A stretch of DNA of 64,000 nucleotides, taken from assembly GCA_966250335.1 (NCBI GenBank), contig CBINGZ010000033.1, forward strand, positions 1 through 64,000. Reading direction: 5' to 3'. Below, in pieces: positions 25,626 to 34,473 of this stretch; the first letter of the stretch is position 1; every line of letters begins with the position of its first letter. A program made the translations under genes and the position numbers. The DNA is from OLB7 sp966250335 (GTDB taxonomy: Bacteria > Bacteroidota > Ignavibacteria > OLB7). The notes beneath the pieces were generated by a model that saw only the letters and a program-made list of their open reading frames with translations, did no database searches and was not told where the DNA came from.

Positions 25626-25633
25626 CAAATTTA
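25626..25633 (-). promoter_or_regulatory. Candidate -7 box of the putative small RNA
   Basis: The minus-strand octamer TAAATTTG matches TAnnTTTG exactly and sits in the most AT-rich patch of the region (about 25621-25685), just after the rnr stop. The nearest TTTG upstream is about 30 bases away, further than the usual spacing. Confidence 0.5.
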
Positions 25634-25690
25634 CGATATTGTAATTAATCCACCACTTCACCACAAAAAAATATTTTTATCTCTTTCCTT

Positions 25691-28102
25691 CTATCTGCTC
25701 CGTTTTGACCGTCCGGAGTCCCTCGACTTCTCCTTCCGCCCCTTGCGGGCGCCGGAAGAAGTTGTAACAGCGCCCCCCTTCTTCCCCCGCGAACCGGTCG
25801 GAGCCTTTTTCCGGCTCCCGCCCCCTTTTCCGGAGCGTCCGGACGGAGGAACGGCCTTTCGCCTTGGACGCTCCTCGTCACGCGGCTCCTCGGGGCCGGT
25901 GACCTCCGGCCCATCGGTCATTTCGTCATGATATTCCTGCTCCTCGATCAGCTCCATATCGATCTCGGATTTGACCTCGTCGACACGGATCACCCTCACA
26001 TGGACGCTGTCCCCCAGACGGTAGCTCTTCTTGTGCCGCCTCCCCTTGAAGGAGCGGGAGCGTTCGTCGTAGAAGTAGTAGTCGTCGGTGATGGTCCTGA
26101 TACGGACGAACCCCTCGATCCCGAGGGTGTTGATCCTGGCGAAGATCCCGTACGGCATGACCCCCGCGATCGTCGCCTCGAAGACGTCGCCGACATGCCG
26201 TTTCAGATACTGCACCTGCGCGATCTTGATCGACTCCCGCTCCGCCTCCACCGCCGCCCGTTCACGCTCCGAGCACTGGTCGGCGATCCCCCCCATCGTC
26301 CGTTCGAACTCGCGTCGGCGCGGAAGGGGCATCCCCGCCTGATATTCGTCGAGCATCCGGTGGACGATCAGATCGGGATAGCGGCGGATGGGGGAGGTGA
26401 AGTGCGTATAGTATTGGAATGCGAGGCCGAAGTGTCCCACGTTGTGTTCGGAGTAGACCGCCTTCGCCATCGATCGGAGCGTCACCTGGGTGACGAGATC
26501 CTCTTCGTCCGTCCCCCTCACCGACTCGATCAGCTTCTGGATATCCTTCGGCTGGATGTTGTCGGTCGGCAGATTGAACCCGAGAGTCCTGACGAACTCC
26601 GCCAGGTCGAGCAGCTTCTCCTTCGGGGGGACGTCGTGGATGCGGTAGATGAAGGGGTTCAGGGTCGACCCGCGCTCCTGCGTCTTCGGGAATTTCTTCT
26701 TGGCGACGAACTCCGCCACCACCCTGTTCGCCAGCAGCATGCAGTCCTCGATCAGTCGGGTCGACTCCGTGGCGGTTTTCGGGATCACCTCGACCGGCAG
26801 CTCGTTCTCATCGAGCTTGAACTTCAGTTCGGTCGTGGAGAAATCGACGCTCCCCTTCTTCCGCCGCAGTTCGCGCAGCACATGCGCCATCCTGTTGATG
26901 GTGAGAAGTTCGCGGGCGAAATCTCCCTGGCCCGTCTCCAGCACCGCCAGCGCCTCGTCGTAGGTGAAGCGGCGCTTGGAGCGGATGACGCTCTTCGTGA
27001 TCCGGTTCTCACGGATGGCGCCGCGAGGTGAGAGCCGTACGAACACCGAGTAGGTGAGACGGTCGACGCCGGGCTTCAGCGAGCAGAGGTCGTTGGAAAG
27101 CCGCTCCGGCAGCATCGGGATGACGCCGGTGACGAGATAGACGGAGGTCCCCCGCTTCAACGCCTCGCGGTCCAGGGCGCTCCCCTCTTTCACGTAGTGC
27201 GATACGTCGGCGATATGAACGCCGATCGTGATGTCGCCGTCGTCGTGCTCCTCCACGGAGATCGCGTCGTCGAAGTCGCGCGCGTCCTCAGGGTCGATGG
27301 TGAAGATGTCGGCTTCGCGGAGATCGCTCCGTCCCACCATGTCGTCCATCGATATTTCATCGGGGAACTCGTCGGCTTCACGAAGGACCTCGGGGGGGAA
27401 GACGAAGGGGAGGCGGTACATCTGGGCGATCGATTCGATCTCCGCCTTCATTTCGCCGGCGCGTCCCAGCACGCGGAGGATCGTTCCCTCCGGCTCCTCG
27501 TAGGGATCGTTCCATTCGTACAGCTTCACCACCACCTTGTCGCCGACCTTGGCGACGCCGATGCGTCCCTTACGGATGATCACATTCCGATGGATCTTCC
27601 TGTCGTCCGGCTCCACGAAGAACTGGCGGTGCGAGTGCTGAAGCGTGCCGACGACCGTTTCGTTGGCACGCGATATGATGCGTGTGATCTCCCCTTTCGG
27701 TTTTTCGTCACCGCGGGGAGGCGCGGTCATCTTGGCGCGGACGATATCGCCGTTGAGCGCGGTCCAGAGGTCGCGGTTGTCGATGGCGATGGCGTCGTTG
27801 GGGGCGTCGGTCGGAATCACGAGCCACTGTCCACGTCCCGATCCCTGCAGGCGTCCTTCGACGGTGATCTCCGGCACGGCGCGGCCGTAGCGGCGGCGCG
27901 GTCCCCGGAAGATCACCCCTTCGGACTCCAGTTCATCCAGCGACTCACGGACCATATCGTAATCCTGGTCGGTGGCGCGTATGCCGAGCTCCTTGCTGAG
28001 CTCGTTGGTTTTCATCAGGTCGGGAGCGATGTCGGTAAGTATCGTGATGATCTGTTCTCGAATCGACGCTACGGTACGGGGCGGTCTTGTACGAGATTTC
28101 AT
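25691..28102 (-). CDS. rnr: Ribonuclease R
   Basis: The 803-residue 3'-5' exoribonuclease degrades structured RNA, including mRNA decay intermediates and rRNA fragments. An N-terminal winged-helix-like segment and cold-shock/OB domains occupy about residues 10-230. The RNB catalytic domain begins near DIFTIDPEDARDFDDAISV at about 262-280, where the Asp cluster binds magnesium. The S1 domain lies at about 637-722, and the last 80 residues form an Arg/Lys/Gly-rich tail typical of RNase R. The tail is long and of low complexity but within the family's range. Confidence 0.96.
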   Translation of the reverse strand: MKSRTRPPRTVASIREQIITILTDIAPDLMKTNELSKELGIRATDQDYDMVRESLDELESEGVIFRGPRRRYGRAVPEITVEGRLQGSGRGQWLVIPTDAPNDAIAIDNRDLWTALNGDIVRAKMTAPPRGDEKPKGEITRIISRANETVVGTLQHSHRQFFVEPDDRKIHRNVIIRKGRIGVAKVGDKVVVKLYEWNDPYEEPEGTILRVLGRAGEMKAEIESIAQMYRLPFVFPPEVLREADEFPDEISMDDMVGRSDLREADIFTIDPEDARDFDDAISVEEHDDGDITIGVHIADVSHYVKEGSALDREALKRGTSVYLVTGVIPMLPERLSNDLCSLKPGVDRLTYSVFVRLSPRGAIRENRITKSVIRSKRRFTYDEALAVLETGQGDFARELLTINRMAHVLRELRRKKGSVDFSTTELKFKLDENELPVEVIPKTATESTRLIEDCMLLANRVVAEFVAKKKFPKTQERGSTLNPFIYRIHDVPPKEKLLDLAEFVRTLGFNLPTDNIQPKDIQKLIESVRGTDEEDLVTQVTLRSMAKAVYSEHNVGHFGLAFQYYTHFTSPIRRYPDLIVHRMLDEYQAGMPLPRRREFERTMGGIADQCSERERAAVEAERESIKIAQVQYLKRHVGDVFEATIAGVMPYGIFARINTLGIEGFVRIRTITDDYYFYDERSRSFKGRRHKKSYRLGDSVHVRVIRVDEVKSEIDMELIEEQEYHDEMTDGPEVTGPEEPRDEERPRRKAVPPSGRSGKGGGSRKKAPTGSRGKKGGAVTTSSGARKGRKEKSRDSGRSKRSR

Positions 28103-28269
28103 GGGGCTGGTACGTCGTACGATAAGATGAAATAACGGGGCAGCCTCCCCCCACGAGGCTCCCCTTTTCAGGCGAGAATATGGCTGGTGAATCCGCGCTG
28201 CACTATCGGCGCGTTGACGGTCTCACGGGGGATATTCGGGGCGCCGGTCTCACCCCATACTAGAGAACA

Positions 28270-30639
28270 CTAATAGAGCACGACGGAGTTTCCTTCCCCG
28301 CTTCGCGCCTTCTCCAGCGCCTGGCGCGCGCCGGTGACCACCTGGTCCCCGCCGGTCAGTTCGCCAAGATCGCACAACCCCACGGAAATCGTCACCGACA
28401 GTTTGCGTGATCCGATACTCATGATGCGGCTGGCGATCTCCTTGCGTACTTTTTCGCTCCAGAGATACGCCTGCTGATCGTTCTTCCCGACGAGGACGAC
28501 GCCGAAGCCGCCGTCGACCCGGCCGGCGATGTCGTAGGGACGGAGGGCGCGGGCCATCATGGAGCCGACGTCGGAGATGATCATCTCCTCCAGCTCGACC
28601 TTGCCGGTAACCGCAAGGGAGGCCGGCATGTCGATCGAGATCAGCGCCACGGAGAGAGGGGTCTTGAAATCGCGCGCCCGGGCGATCTCACCCTGAAGAA
28701 GCGAGAAGAAGAAATCGCCGTTGTAGAGCCCCGTCACCTCGTCGAAGACCGTCTGCGACTCGATGGCGCGGTTCGTGTTGAACACCTCGATCGCCATGGC
28801 GGCATATCGTACCAGGTCGCGCAGGATGTCGATGTCGCGCGGGATATAGGCCGACGGCGAGGGATGCTCGATGGCGACCGCCCCGTAGCACTTGGCCGCG
28901 GCGACCAGAGGGATCGCAAGAAACGTCCCCCCCCCCGGCAGCCGCTCCCCGCTCTTGAACCTGACCTCCTGGCCGACCGACTCCAGGTAGATCTCCTCGG
29001 CATATCGCGTTGCGCGCCCCACCATGCTTCCCCCCATGTCGAGGGTCATCCCTCGTATCTCCGCGCGATGTTCGTCCGACCTGCACGCCGCCACCCGCCA
29101 GAGATGCTTGTCGGAGTCGAAGAGGATGACGGCGATATACGAGGCGTCGAAGAGCTGCGCCACCCGCTCCACCAGAATCTCCCCGATCCGCGAGGGATCG
29201 AGCGCCGCGCCGGTGAACGCCCTGTGCATCTGCTCGAACGCGTCGAGCGTCCTGGCGGTCAGCTGGAGATCGTACTTCTCGGTGTAGCCTCGGATCAGGC
29301 CGGAGATAAGCCGGGTATATTCCGCGAGGGTGGCGACGGAGACCTCGTCGAACGCGTTCTCCTCGGAGGAGTCGGCGGCGAGCACTCCCACCACCTCGCG
29401 CCGGAAGAAGACCGGCACGCCGACGAACGAGCGCGTCTCGGCAGGGGCCGCGTAATAGGCGATCAGCTCGCGCTCGGCAGCGGGGCTGATATCGGTGATG
29501 ATCTCCGGCACGCCGCTCAGGGCGATCTGGCTGATGACGTCGCGCCCCAGCGGGAACCTGACGCCGGTCCGGATCTCATGCCGCCCCGTGGTGACCTTCG
29601 CCTCCGGAAGCGCATGCCCGCGGTCCAGGTTCACCCAGAAATAGACAATGGATCGCGCCTGGATACTTCTTGCGACGGCGTTCAGCGTCTGCGCCACAAG
29701 ACGGACGAACTCCGCCCGCGGTTCACTCCCCTTCCCGTCGTCGTCGGACTCGGAGCGGAGATCGTCCAGGATCATCGAGACCTGCTGTCGCGTTGCGATC
29801 CTTCCAGGCTCGACCTCCTCCACCGGACGCGAGAGCGGGATCGACTCGACATTTCTCGATTCCCCCTTCCTCGGCTCGGTGTTTTTCTGCTCCGACTTTT
29901 TCTGCTCCCCCTTCTTCTGCTCGACCTTCGTCGACTCCCCCTTGGCAGGCTCGCTCCTCCCGACCGGCGTCTGGACCGGAGCCGGAGCGGCTCCATCGCC
30001 GTTGCGCACTTCGGCGGCACGGACCGGAGGCTGGGGCGCGGGAGCCGTTCTGACCGGATCGGCCTGCGCCGCGGCCGCCGGAGCGGACTCCGTCCTGGCG
30101 GGCTTTATAACGCGGAACGATTCTCCTCCATCCCCGACGAACTCCTCACGCGATGCCGCGTCGGCTGCGGGGGTCACCGGGACCGCCTGCGCTGAAGTCG
30201 ACTGCACCGGGGTCGCCTGTACGGGAGTTGCCTGCACCGGGGTCGCCTGTAGGGGGGTCGCCTGCCGAACCGGACGCTCGTGGGCGGAAGCGGACGACTG
30301 ACGGTCGCTGCTTCTCTCGTCGTCCGGAACGAACGTCTCCTGGAAATCGTCGAAGAAGATCCGCTTGGCGCTGTTGTTCGGGTCCTGCGTGACGCGTGTC
30401 TTGAAGGCGGGCGGGGGAAGGGTGGTACGACGTGTCCGGAGCTGGATCTGATCGTTGACGCGCTGGGCGATGGTGACATAGAGAGCCACGGCGCCGAGCA
30501 CGCCGATCGACCCGCCGATCAGTTTGATGATCGAATCGTCCAGGAAGAGCGCGATCGCCACCCCCATCAGGGTGATGACGACGGCGAGCGCATCCTGCGC
30601 CTTGACGGCATCCCGTAGATTCGAAATGTTCAGGGCCAT
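28270..30639 (-). CDS. Membrane GAF-domain protein with degenerate GGDEF domain
   Basis: With the ATG at 30639 the product has 789 residues. Two hydrophobic segments near the N-terminus (about 17-60) are followed by a long low-complexity linker with tandem QATPVQATPV repeats and a Lys/Glu/Gln block (KGEQKKSEQKN). Two GAF-like domains follow in the middle (one holding SIVYFWVNLDRGH, the next with AQLFDASYIAVILFD). The C-terminal 160 residues have the GGDEF fold (DEVTGLYNGDFFFSLLQGEIARARDF, ISVGLCDLGE), but the signature site reads RVDGGFGVV instead of R-x-GGDEF, so cyclase activity is unlikely. The protein may be a sensor or a c-di-GMP-independent scaffold. Confidence 0.85.
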   Translation of the reverse strand: MALNISNLRDAVKAQDALAVVITLMGVAIALFLDDSIIKLIGGSIGVLGAVALYVTIAQRVNDQIQLRTRRTTLPPPAFKTRVTQDPNNSAKRIFFDDFQETFVPDDERSSDRQSSASAHERPVRQATPLQATPVQATPVQATPVQSTSAQAVPVTPAADAASREEFVGDGGESFRVIKPARTESAPAAAAQADPVRTAPAPQPPVRAAEVRNGDGAAPAPVQTPVGRSEPAKGESTKVEQKKGEQKKSEQKNTEPRKGESRNVESIPLSRPVEEVEPGRIATRQQVSMILDDLRSESDDDGKGSEPRAEFVRLVAQTLNAVARSIQARSIVYFWVNLDRGHALPEAKVTTGRHEIRTGVRFPLGRDVISQIALSGVPEIITDISPAAERELIAYYAAPAETRSFVGVPVFFRREVVGVLAADSSEENAFDEVSVATLAEYTRLISGLIRGYTEKYDLQLTARTLDAFEQMHRAFTGAALDPSRIGEILVERVAQLFDASYIAVILFDSDKHLWRVAACRSDEHRAEIRGMTLDMGGSMVGRATRYAEEIYLESVGQEVRFKSGERLPGGGTFLAIPLVAAAKCYGAVAIEHPSPSAYIPRDIDILRDLVRYAAMAIEVFNTNRAIESQTVFDEVTGLYNGDFFFSLLQGEIARARDFKTPLSVALISIDMPASLAVTGKVELEEMIISDVGSMMARALRPYDIAGRVDGGFGVVLVGKNDQQAYLWSEKVRKEIASRIMSIGSRKLSVTISVGLCDLGELTGGDQVVTGARQALEKARSGEGNSVVLY

Positions 30640-30747
30640 GCGAGTGTTGAAGACGGTGCGATGTTCGACTGCGTTCAGCGCGCGCCGGAGGTCCCTCCTT
30701 CCTGCGTGCGTTCCGACCACCGACAGGCTGGATCGGTTTCCTCTTCG

Positions 30748-31872
30748 CTATTGCCCGCCACCGGGTTTGAACTCGAGCAGCTCCACAACGACGTTCGACG
30801 ACTCCTTCTCCGTGACTGTCTGCGAGGCTCCCTTGCGGGGGCCGGCCGTGGCCGTGACCGTATAGTTCATCGACTGTTCTATCACGGTCTTCTTATGTAC
30901 AGGGAATCCCGTCGTCAGATTGTAGACCCCCTCGCCGGAGCCGGCGATCTTGGAGTCGTTGATCTGCGTGCTCAATCCCTGATTCTCGACTTTCTCCTTC
31001 GGCACTTCGGCGGCCAGCGCCATCGTCAGCCGCCCCATCGTGGCGTCGTCGACCTTTTTGACTTCGACCAGATGGTAGCTGAAGGTGCTCTTCGACTTGA
31101 TCCCCGCCATCGGGAGCGTGTCGCGTCGCCGCCATTCCGCCCCGGCCGTGACCCCGGTATCGGGAACGAACCGGAGGAAGAGCTCCTGCAGCGGCAGCCC
31201 GAAGTACTGGACCTTGATGCCGTCCCTGATGAACGCAAGCTGCTGCGGAGGAATGCTGTCGCGCATGTTTCCGACGATCGCGCTGATGATCGGATCGACA
31301 TTGGAGACGTCGCTGATGGCGCCCGTATGTGCGATCGTCACATTGACCTTGTGGCCGATCAGCGCGCGAATCTCCTTGGAACCGGCAATGGCGGTGTCGG
31401 GGGGACGGCGGGTGTCGTAGCTGAGGGTCCGCATGGTGGAATCCTTGGGACTCGCCGGCGCCGTCTGCGTGACCCGGATGCTGTCGAAGCGCATCTCCAC
31501 CGAGATGGAGCTGTCGCTGTTGATCTCCGCGATCCTGGCCGTGAAGTTGAAGACCTTCTCCTCCTTCCCGTTCAGGGTGTTCATCTGTTTGGAGGTCTTC
31601 TGGGTAATCCTGTAGCGGTACTGGTCGCCGACCCTGGGAGCAAGCTTGAAGCTGAACCGGGTGTTCGCGTCGACGACGGGGGTTCCCTCCTGAAACTCGG
31701 AAACGACCTCGGCGGCGGTCCCTTCGATACCGGAGTCGGCACGGGCCGTCGAATCCTTCGCGGCGGCCGGTCCCTTCCGGTCCGAGTCGCAGCCGACGAA
31801 GAGCATCACCATAAGAAGAAGAACGGCCGGGATACGAAGATCCAACGGACGCACATGTCGCGGAACGATCAT
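30748..31872 (-). CDS. Predicted lipoprotein, DUF6263-like
   Basis: The ATG at 31872 yields 374 residues starting with a lipoprotein signal; the lipobox cysteine is C28 in MLFVGCDSD, followed by Lys/Ala/Asp-rich spacer residues. The mature part is beta-rich with phrases such as YRYRITQKTSKQMNT and DSSISVEMRFDSIRVT that resemble the DUF6263 type of secreted protein. It is thought to sit on a membrane facing the periplasm. The next gene upstream on the same strand (32267-33253) has a similar layout without a lipobox, and the region between them carries paired GTAAA dyads. No function is known. Confidence 0.75.
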   Translation of the reverse strand: MIVPRHVRPLDLRIPAVLLLMVMLFVGCDSDRKGPAAAKDSTARADSGIEGTAAEVVSEFQEGTPVVDANTRFSFKLAPRVGDQYRYRITQKTSKQMNTLNGKEEKVFNFTARIAEINSDSSISVEMRFDSIRVTQTAPASPKDSTMRTLSYDTRRPPDTAIAGSKEIRALIGHKVNVTIAHTGAISDVSNVDPIISAIVGNMRDSIPPQQLAFIRDGIKVQYFGLPLQELFLRFVPDTGVTAGAEWRRRDTLPMAGIKSKSTFSYHLVEVKKVDDATMGRLTMALAAEVPKEKVENQGLSTQINDSKIAGSGEGVYNLTTGFPVHKKTVIEQSMNYTVTATAGPRKGASQTVTEKESSNVVVELLEFKPGGGQ

Positions 31873-31973
31873 TCTAGGTTGAACGCACAAGTTGCGGTAC
31901 AGGAAGTCGGACACGGGAAATACGGCCCGCGACCGGAGAAACAGACGAGGGGCAGGCAGCATCCCCCGTTCAT

Positions 31974-32008
31974 GTAAAAGTTTTACCGTTTCCCGTAAAA
32001 CTCTTTAC
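31974..32008. promoter_or_regulatory. Two tandem GTAAA dyads, candidate operator
   Basis: GTAAAAGTTTTAC at 31974-31986 is a perfect palindrome and GTAAAACTCTTTAC at 31995-32008 a second dyad with the same GTAAA/TTTAC arms. Their centres are about 21-22 bases apart, two helical turns. They lie about 100 bases upstream of the lipoprotein start on the minus strand. Such pairs are typical of dimeric regulators, but the regulator is unknown. Confidence 0.45.
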
Positions 32009-32202
32009 TGTCAACCGCAATCTACTGCATAACGTGCCATCATGGGAAAAAAAGTAATCGGCGAAATGAAAAACGGGGAGGCGTGTGGCGAATACTTACA
32101 ATGCGTCGTTCCGCTCATCGATACGGGACCGACCGGCAGGGAACGCTCCTTCGGAAGCCGTTCCCGGCAGTCTGGAGAATCGGCTGTCGTCCGAGAAACG
32201 GA

Positions 32203-32235
32203 GAACCGCCCGGACGTTCCCACGCCGGGCGGTTC
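32203..32235 (-). terminator. Terminator after the secreted-protein gene at 32267
   Basis: GAACCGCCCGG at 32203-32213 pairs with CCGGGCGGTTC at 32225-32235. On the minus strand the tail is TCCGTTTCTC. It lies 32 bases after the stop at 32267. Confidence 0.75.
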
Positions 32236-32266
32236 GACATTCTTCCTGATGATGGAGCGGAAGGAC

Positions 32267-33253
32267 TCAGTTCGCGACGAACGGCGTCATGTCGACCTGC
32301 TGGATGTAGATCTCGTGCGAGACGGCATAGGTGTAGTTCTTGCCGCCGCTGGCGCCGGAGATCACCCCCGTCGCGCCCGACCAGCCGCTCCGCGCCACGC
32401 CGTCCTCATCCAGCTTCAGCTCGCCGGAGACGCTGCCGCGCAGCGACTTCACCTCCAGAGGATCGTCCAGCGATGTGATGCTGGTGGCCGGGGCTGCGGC
32501 GCCGTTGAACGTCGACTCGTAGCTGAGCATCAGTCCCTTGTCGGTGTTTCTGAGTCGCGATACGACCTTGTCATGGAACGGGAGGCGATCGAGGACGCCG
32601 GTGAACTCGCCGTTCAGCGGTTCCTCCATCGTCACCGTGCGGCCGACCGGCGCAACGCCGCGCCACGGGAAGTAGAGCGAGGCAAGCTGCTCGCGACCGG
32701 TGACCTCATGAACCCTGACCCGCGTGAAGCCGTCGACATCGGCCCCCTTCGTCTGCTCGCGGATATCCTCCAGCGCCTCGCTGCTGTGCGAAAGGATATC
32801 GCCGTACGGTGAGAGGTTGAAGGTGACGAAGCGGTTGACGACCACCGAGGGACCGAGCACCTCGCGATGCCTGACCTTCGCCACGTTCCCGATATCCTCC
32901 GGCTTCTGCGTGTTGAACGTCGTGGTCTCTCCGGTAAGGAAGTTCCTGTAGGTCACCTCCATCGAGTCGACGTTCGCCTGGAAGTCGATCTTTCCGCTGG
33001 CGCTGTCGGCCAGCACCTGCCGCTCGCTGATATGATAGACCACCATCCGTTCCGCCGAATCGACCATCGCTCCACCTTCATCGTAGAGCGAGGTCTTTAC
33101 CCGTTCGGAATATGTATAACCGAACACGATATTGTACCGGAGAGGGGAACCGAAGTTGAACTTCTCCCCCTGCGCGCTTGCCCGGGGAGCGAAGGCGGCA
33201 CAGGCCAGAAGGATCGAGGGGATCAGGGATACTCGAAGTGCAGACAGTTTCAT
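32267..33253 (-). CDS. Secreted beta-rich protein of unknown function
   Basis: The start at 33253 gives 328 residues beginning MKLSALRVSLIPSILLACAAFAPRASAQG, a signal peptide with a clear cleavage site; an ATG three codons earlier (33262) is an alternative. The mature protein is predicted to be mostly beta strand, for example LRYNIVFGYTYSERVKTSLY and VDSMEVTYRNFLTGETTTF. The plan, with an early Y-x-Y strand and a D-S-M/I-x-V-T strand, resembles the lipoprotein encoded next downstream and suggests two members of one family, possibly DUF6263-like. Location is periplasm or outer membrane. No catalytic motif is visible. Confidence 0.75.
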   Translation of the reverse strand: MKLSALRVSLIPSILLACAAFAPRASAQGEKFNFGSPLRYNIVFGYTYSERVKTSLYDEGGAMVDSAERMVVYHISERQVLADSASGKIDFQANVDSMEVTYRNFLTGETTTFNTQKPEDIGNVAKVRHREVLGPSVVVNRFVTFNLSPYGDILSHSSEALEDIREQTKGADVDGFTRVRVHEVTGREQLASLYFPWRGVAPVGRTVTMEEPLNGEFTGVLDRLPFHDKVVSRLRNTDKGLMLSYESTFNGAAAPATSITSLDDPLEVKSLRGSVSGELKLDEDGVARSGWSGATGVISGASGGKNYTYAVSHEIYIQQVDMTPFVAN

Positions 33254-33386
33254 AGAGATCATGACATATGTATGAGGGAATATCCGAAATCGATACATGC
33301 CCCGGGTCCGAAGCCGGTTCCGATCGGGCGGGGAGAATATAGCGGGACCGTGAGAGCGGAGGAAAGGTCGAACGGAGGGACCGGTC

Positions 33387-33409
33387 CCGGCCGCGCTGAA
33401 CGCGGCCGG
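33387..33409 (-). terminator. GC hairpin after ndk
   Basis: CCGGCCGCG at 33387-33395 pairs with CGCGGCCGG at 33401-33409, loop CTGAA on the plus strand. It lies 27 bases after the ndk stop. The tail lacks a T-run, so it may act only as a weak terminator. Confidence 0.4.
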
Positions 33410-33435
33410 TTCGGCGCATGCCTGCGGGGAAGCCG

Positions 33436-33849
33436 TCAGACCAGCTCCCGCTCCGCGAAATAGAAGGCGATCTCGTTCCGGCCGTTCTCGACGGAGTCGG
33501 AACCGTGAGCCGCGTTCTCTCCCTTGCTGGAGGCGTAGAGCTTGCGGATCGTCCCTTCCTCGGCCTCGGCCGGGTCGGTCGCGCCGATCAGCTTGCGATA
33601 GTCGGCGACGGCGTTCTCCTTCTCCAGGGCGATCACCACCACCGGCCCGCCGGCCATGAACTCGCAGAGTCCGGCGAAGAAGGGCCGCTCCCTGTGAACC
33701 TCGTAAAACCGCTCGGCGTCGCTCTGCGACAGGCGGATCATCTTCAGTCCCATGATCCTGAAGCCGGCGCCGGTGATCATAGCGACGATTTCACCCACCA
33801 CATTCTTGCGGACGGCGTCAGGTTTGATGATGCAAAGTGTACGTTCCAC
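33436..33849 (-). CDS. ndk: Nucleoside diphosphate kinase
   Basis: Starting at the GTG at 33849 the protein has 137 residues and begins VERTLCIIKPDAV, which aligns with the N-terminus of all Ndk proteins; the frame is open further upstream but those residues are not conserved. K9 binds phosphate, and the phospho-histidine is H115 in NAAHGSDS. The enzyme equalises NTP and dNTP pools by a ping-pong mechanism. It is preceded by a rhodanese gene on the same strand, 73 bases away. Confidence 0.97.
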   Translation of the reverse strand: MERTLCIIKPDAVRKNVVGEIVAMITGAGFRIMGLKMIRLSQSDAERFYEVHRERPFFAGLCEFMAGGPVVVIALEKENAVADYRKLIGATDPAEAEEGTIRKLYASSKGENAAHGSDSVENGRNEIAFYFAERELV

Positions 33850-33922
33850 GATTGATCGTTTCCTTGGTGTTGTTTGCTGGTCATGCCGGGCGGGAAGGTT
33901 CCGGCCCGCGCCGGCTCCCCTT

Positions 33923-34288
33923 CTACTCGGTCGGGTATCCCCGATCCTTCCACCCCTTCCATCCTTCGGACATCGACTTGACGTTGGTATATCCCATCTC
34001 GGCGAGCGCATCTGCCGCCAGCGCGGAACGGTATCCGCCGCCGCAGTAGAGGATCACCTCGGTCTCCGGGTCGGGGACGAGCCGCTCGATGTCGCGCTCG
34101 ATGACCCCCTTGCCGATATGGAGGGCTCCGACCGCGTGCCCCGCCTCCCACTCGTTATCCTCACGCGTGTCGACCAGAACGAACCGCTCACCCCGCTCCT
34201 GCCGGGCCCGCGTCTCCTCCGGAGAGATCTCCGTGACCCGCGTCCTTACCTTCTCGACCAGATCGAGAAATCGCCGGGAATGTACCAT
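33923..34288 (-). CDS. Rhodanese-like sulfurtransferase domain protein
   Basis: The 121-residue single-domain rhodanese has the active-site loop CGGGYRS at residues 82-88 with catalytic C82, the DTREDNEWEAGHAVGALHI strand-helix region (about 40-58), and a final GWKGWKDRGYP. It can carry a persulfide and may serve sulfur relay, detoxification or thiol regulation. There is no signal peptide, so it is cytoplasmic. The six-residue loop size is that of sulfurtransferases rather than of Cdc25-type phosphatases. The physiological acceptor is unknown. Confidence 0.93.
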   Translation of the reverse strand: MVHSRRFLDLVEKVRTRVTEISPEETRARQERGERFVLVDTREDNEWEAGHAVGALHIGKGVIERDIERLVPDPETEVILYCGGGYRSALAADALAEMGYTNVKSMSEGWKGWKDRGYPTE

Positions 34289-34473
34289 GCCTGTTTCGGA
34301 AACGTTGCTGAAGAGATGAGCGCCGGGGACCCTCGCGATGCGGGATCAGCGCCGGCCGACCTGAGACGTCGAATGCGGGACGCCCCGAACCTTCGATCGG
34401 GAGTCGTCCCACGATTCGACGCCTTTGAACGCGTTAATGAACACGCCGGACCGGGCGTTTGTTAGTCGCGACG

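Larger units (their letters stand above)
31873..32266. other. Intergenic region between the two DUF6263-like genes
   Basis: Almost 400 bases without a supported gene. It holds the paired dyads at 31974-32008, a hairpin GGAACG/CGTTCC around 32141-32166 and a strong terminator at 32203-32235 behind the upstream gene. The AT content between 31965 and 32090 is clearly higher than in the surroundings, as expected for a promoter of the lipoprotein gene. Confidence 0.5.

Noticed and set aside
25928..27031. Plus-strand open frame of 367 codons inside rnr
   Set aside because: It is antisense to the RNase R catalytic region and has the His/Arg/Asp-rich composition of a shadow frame.
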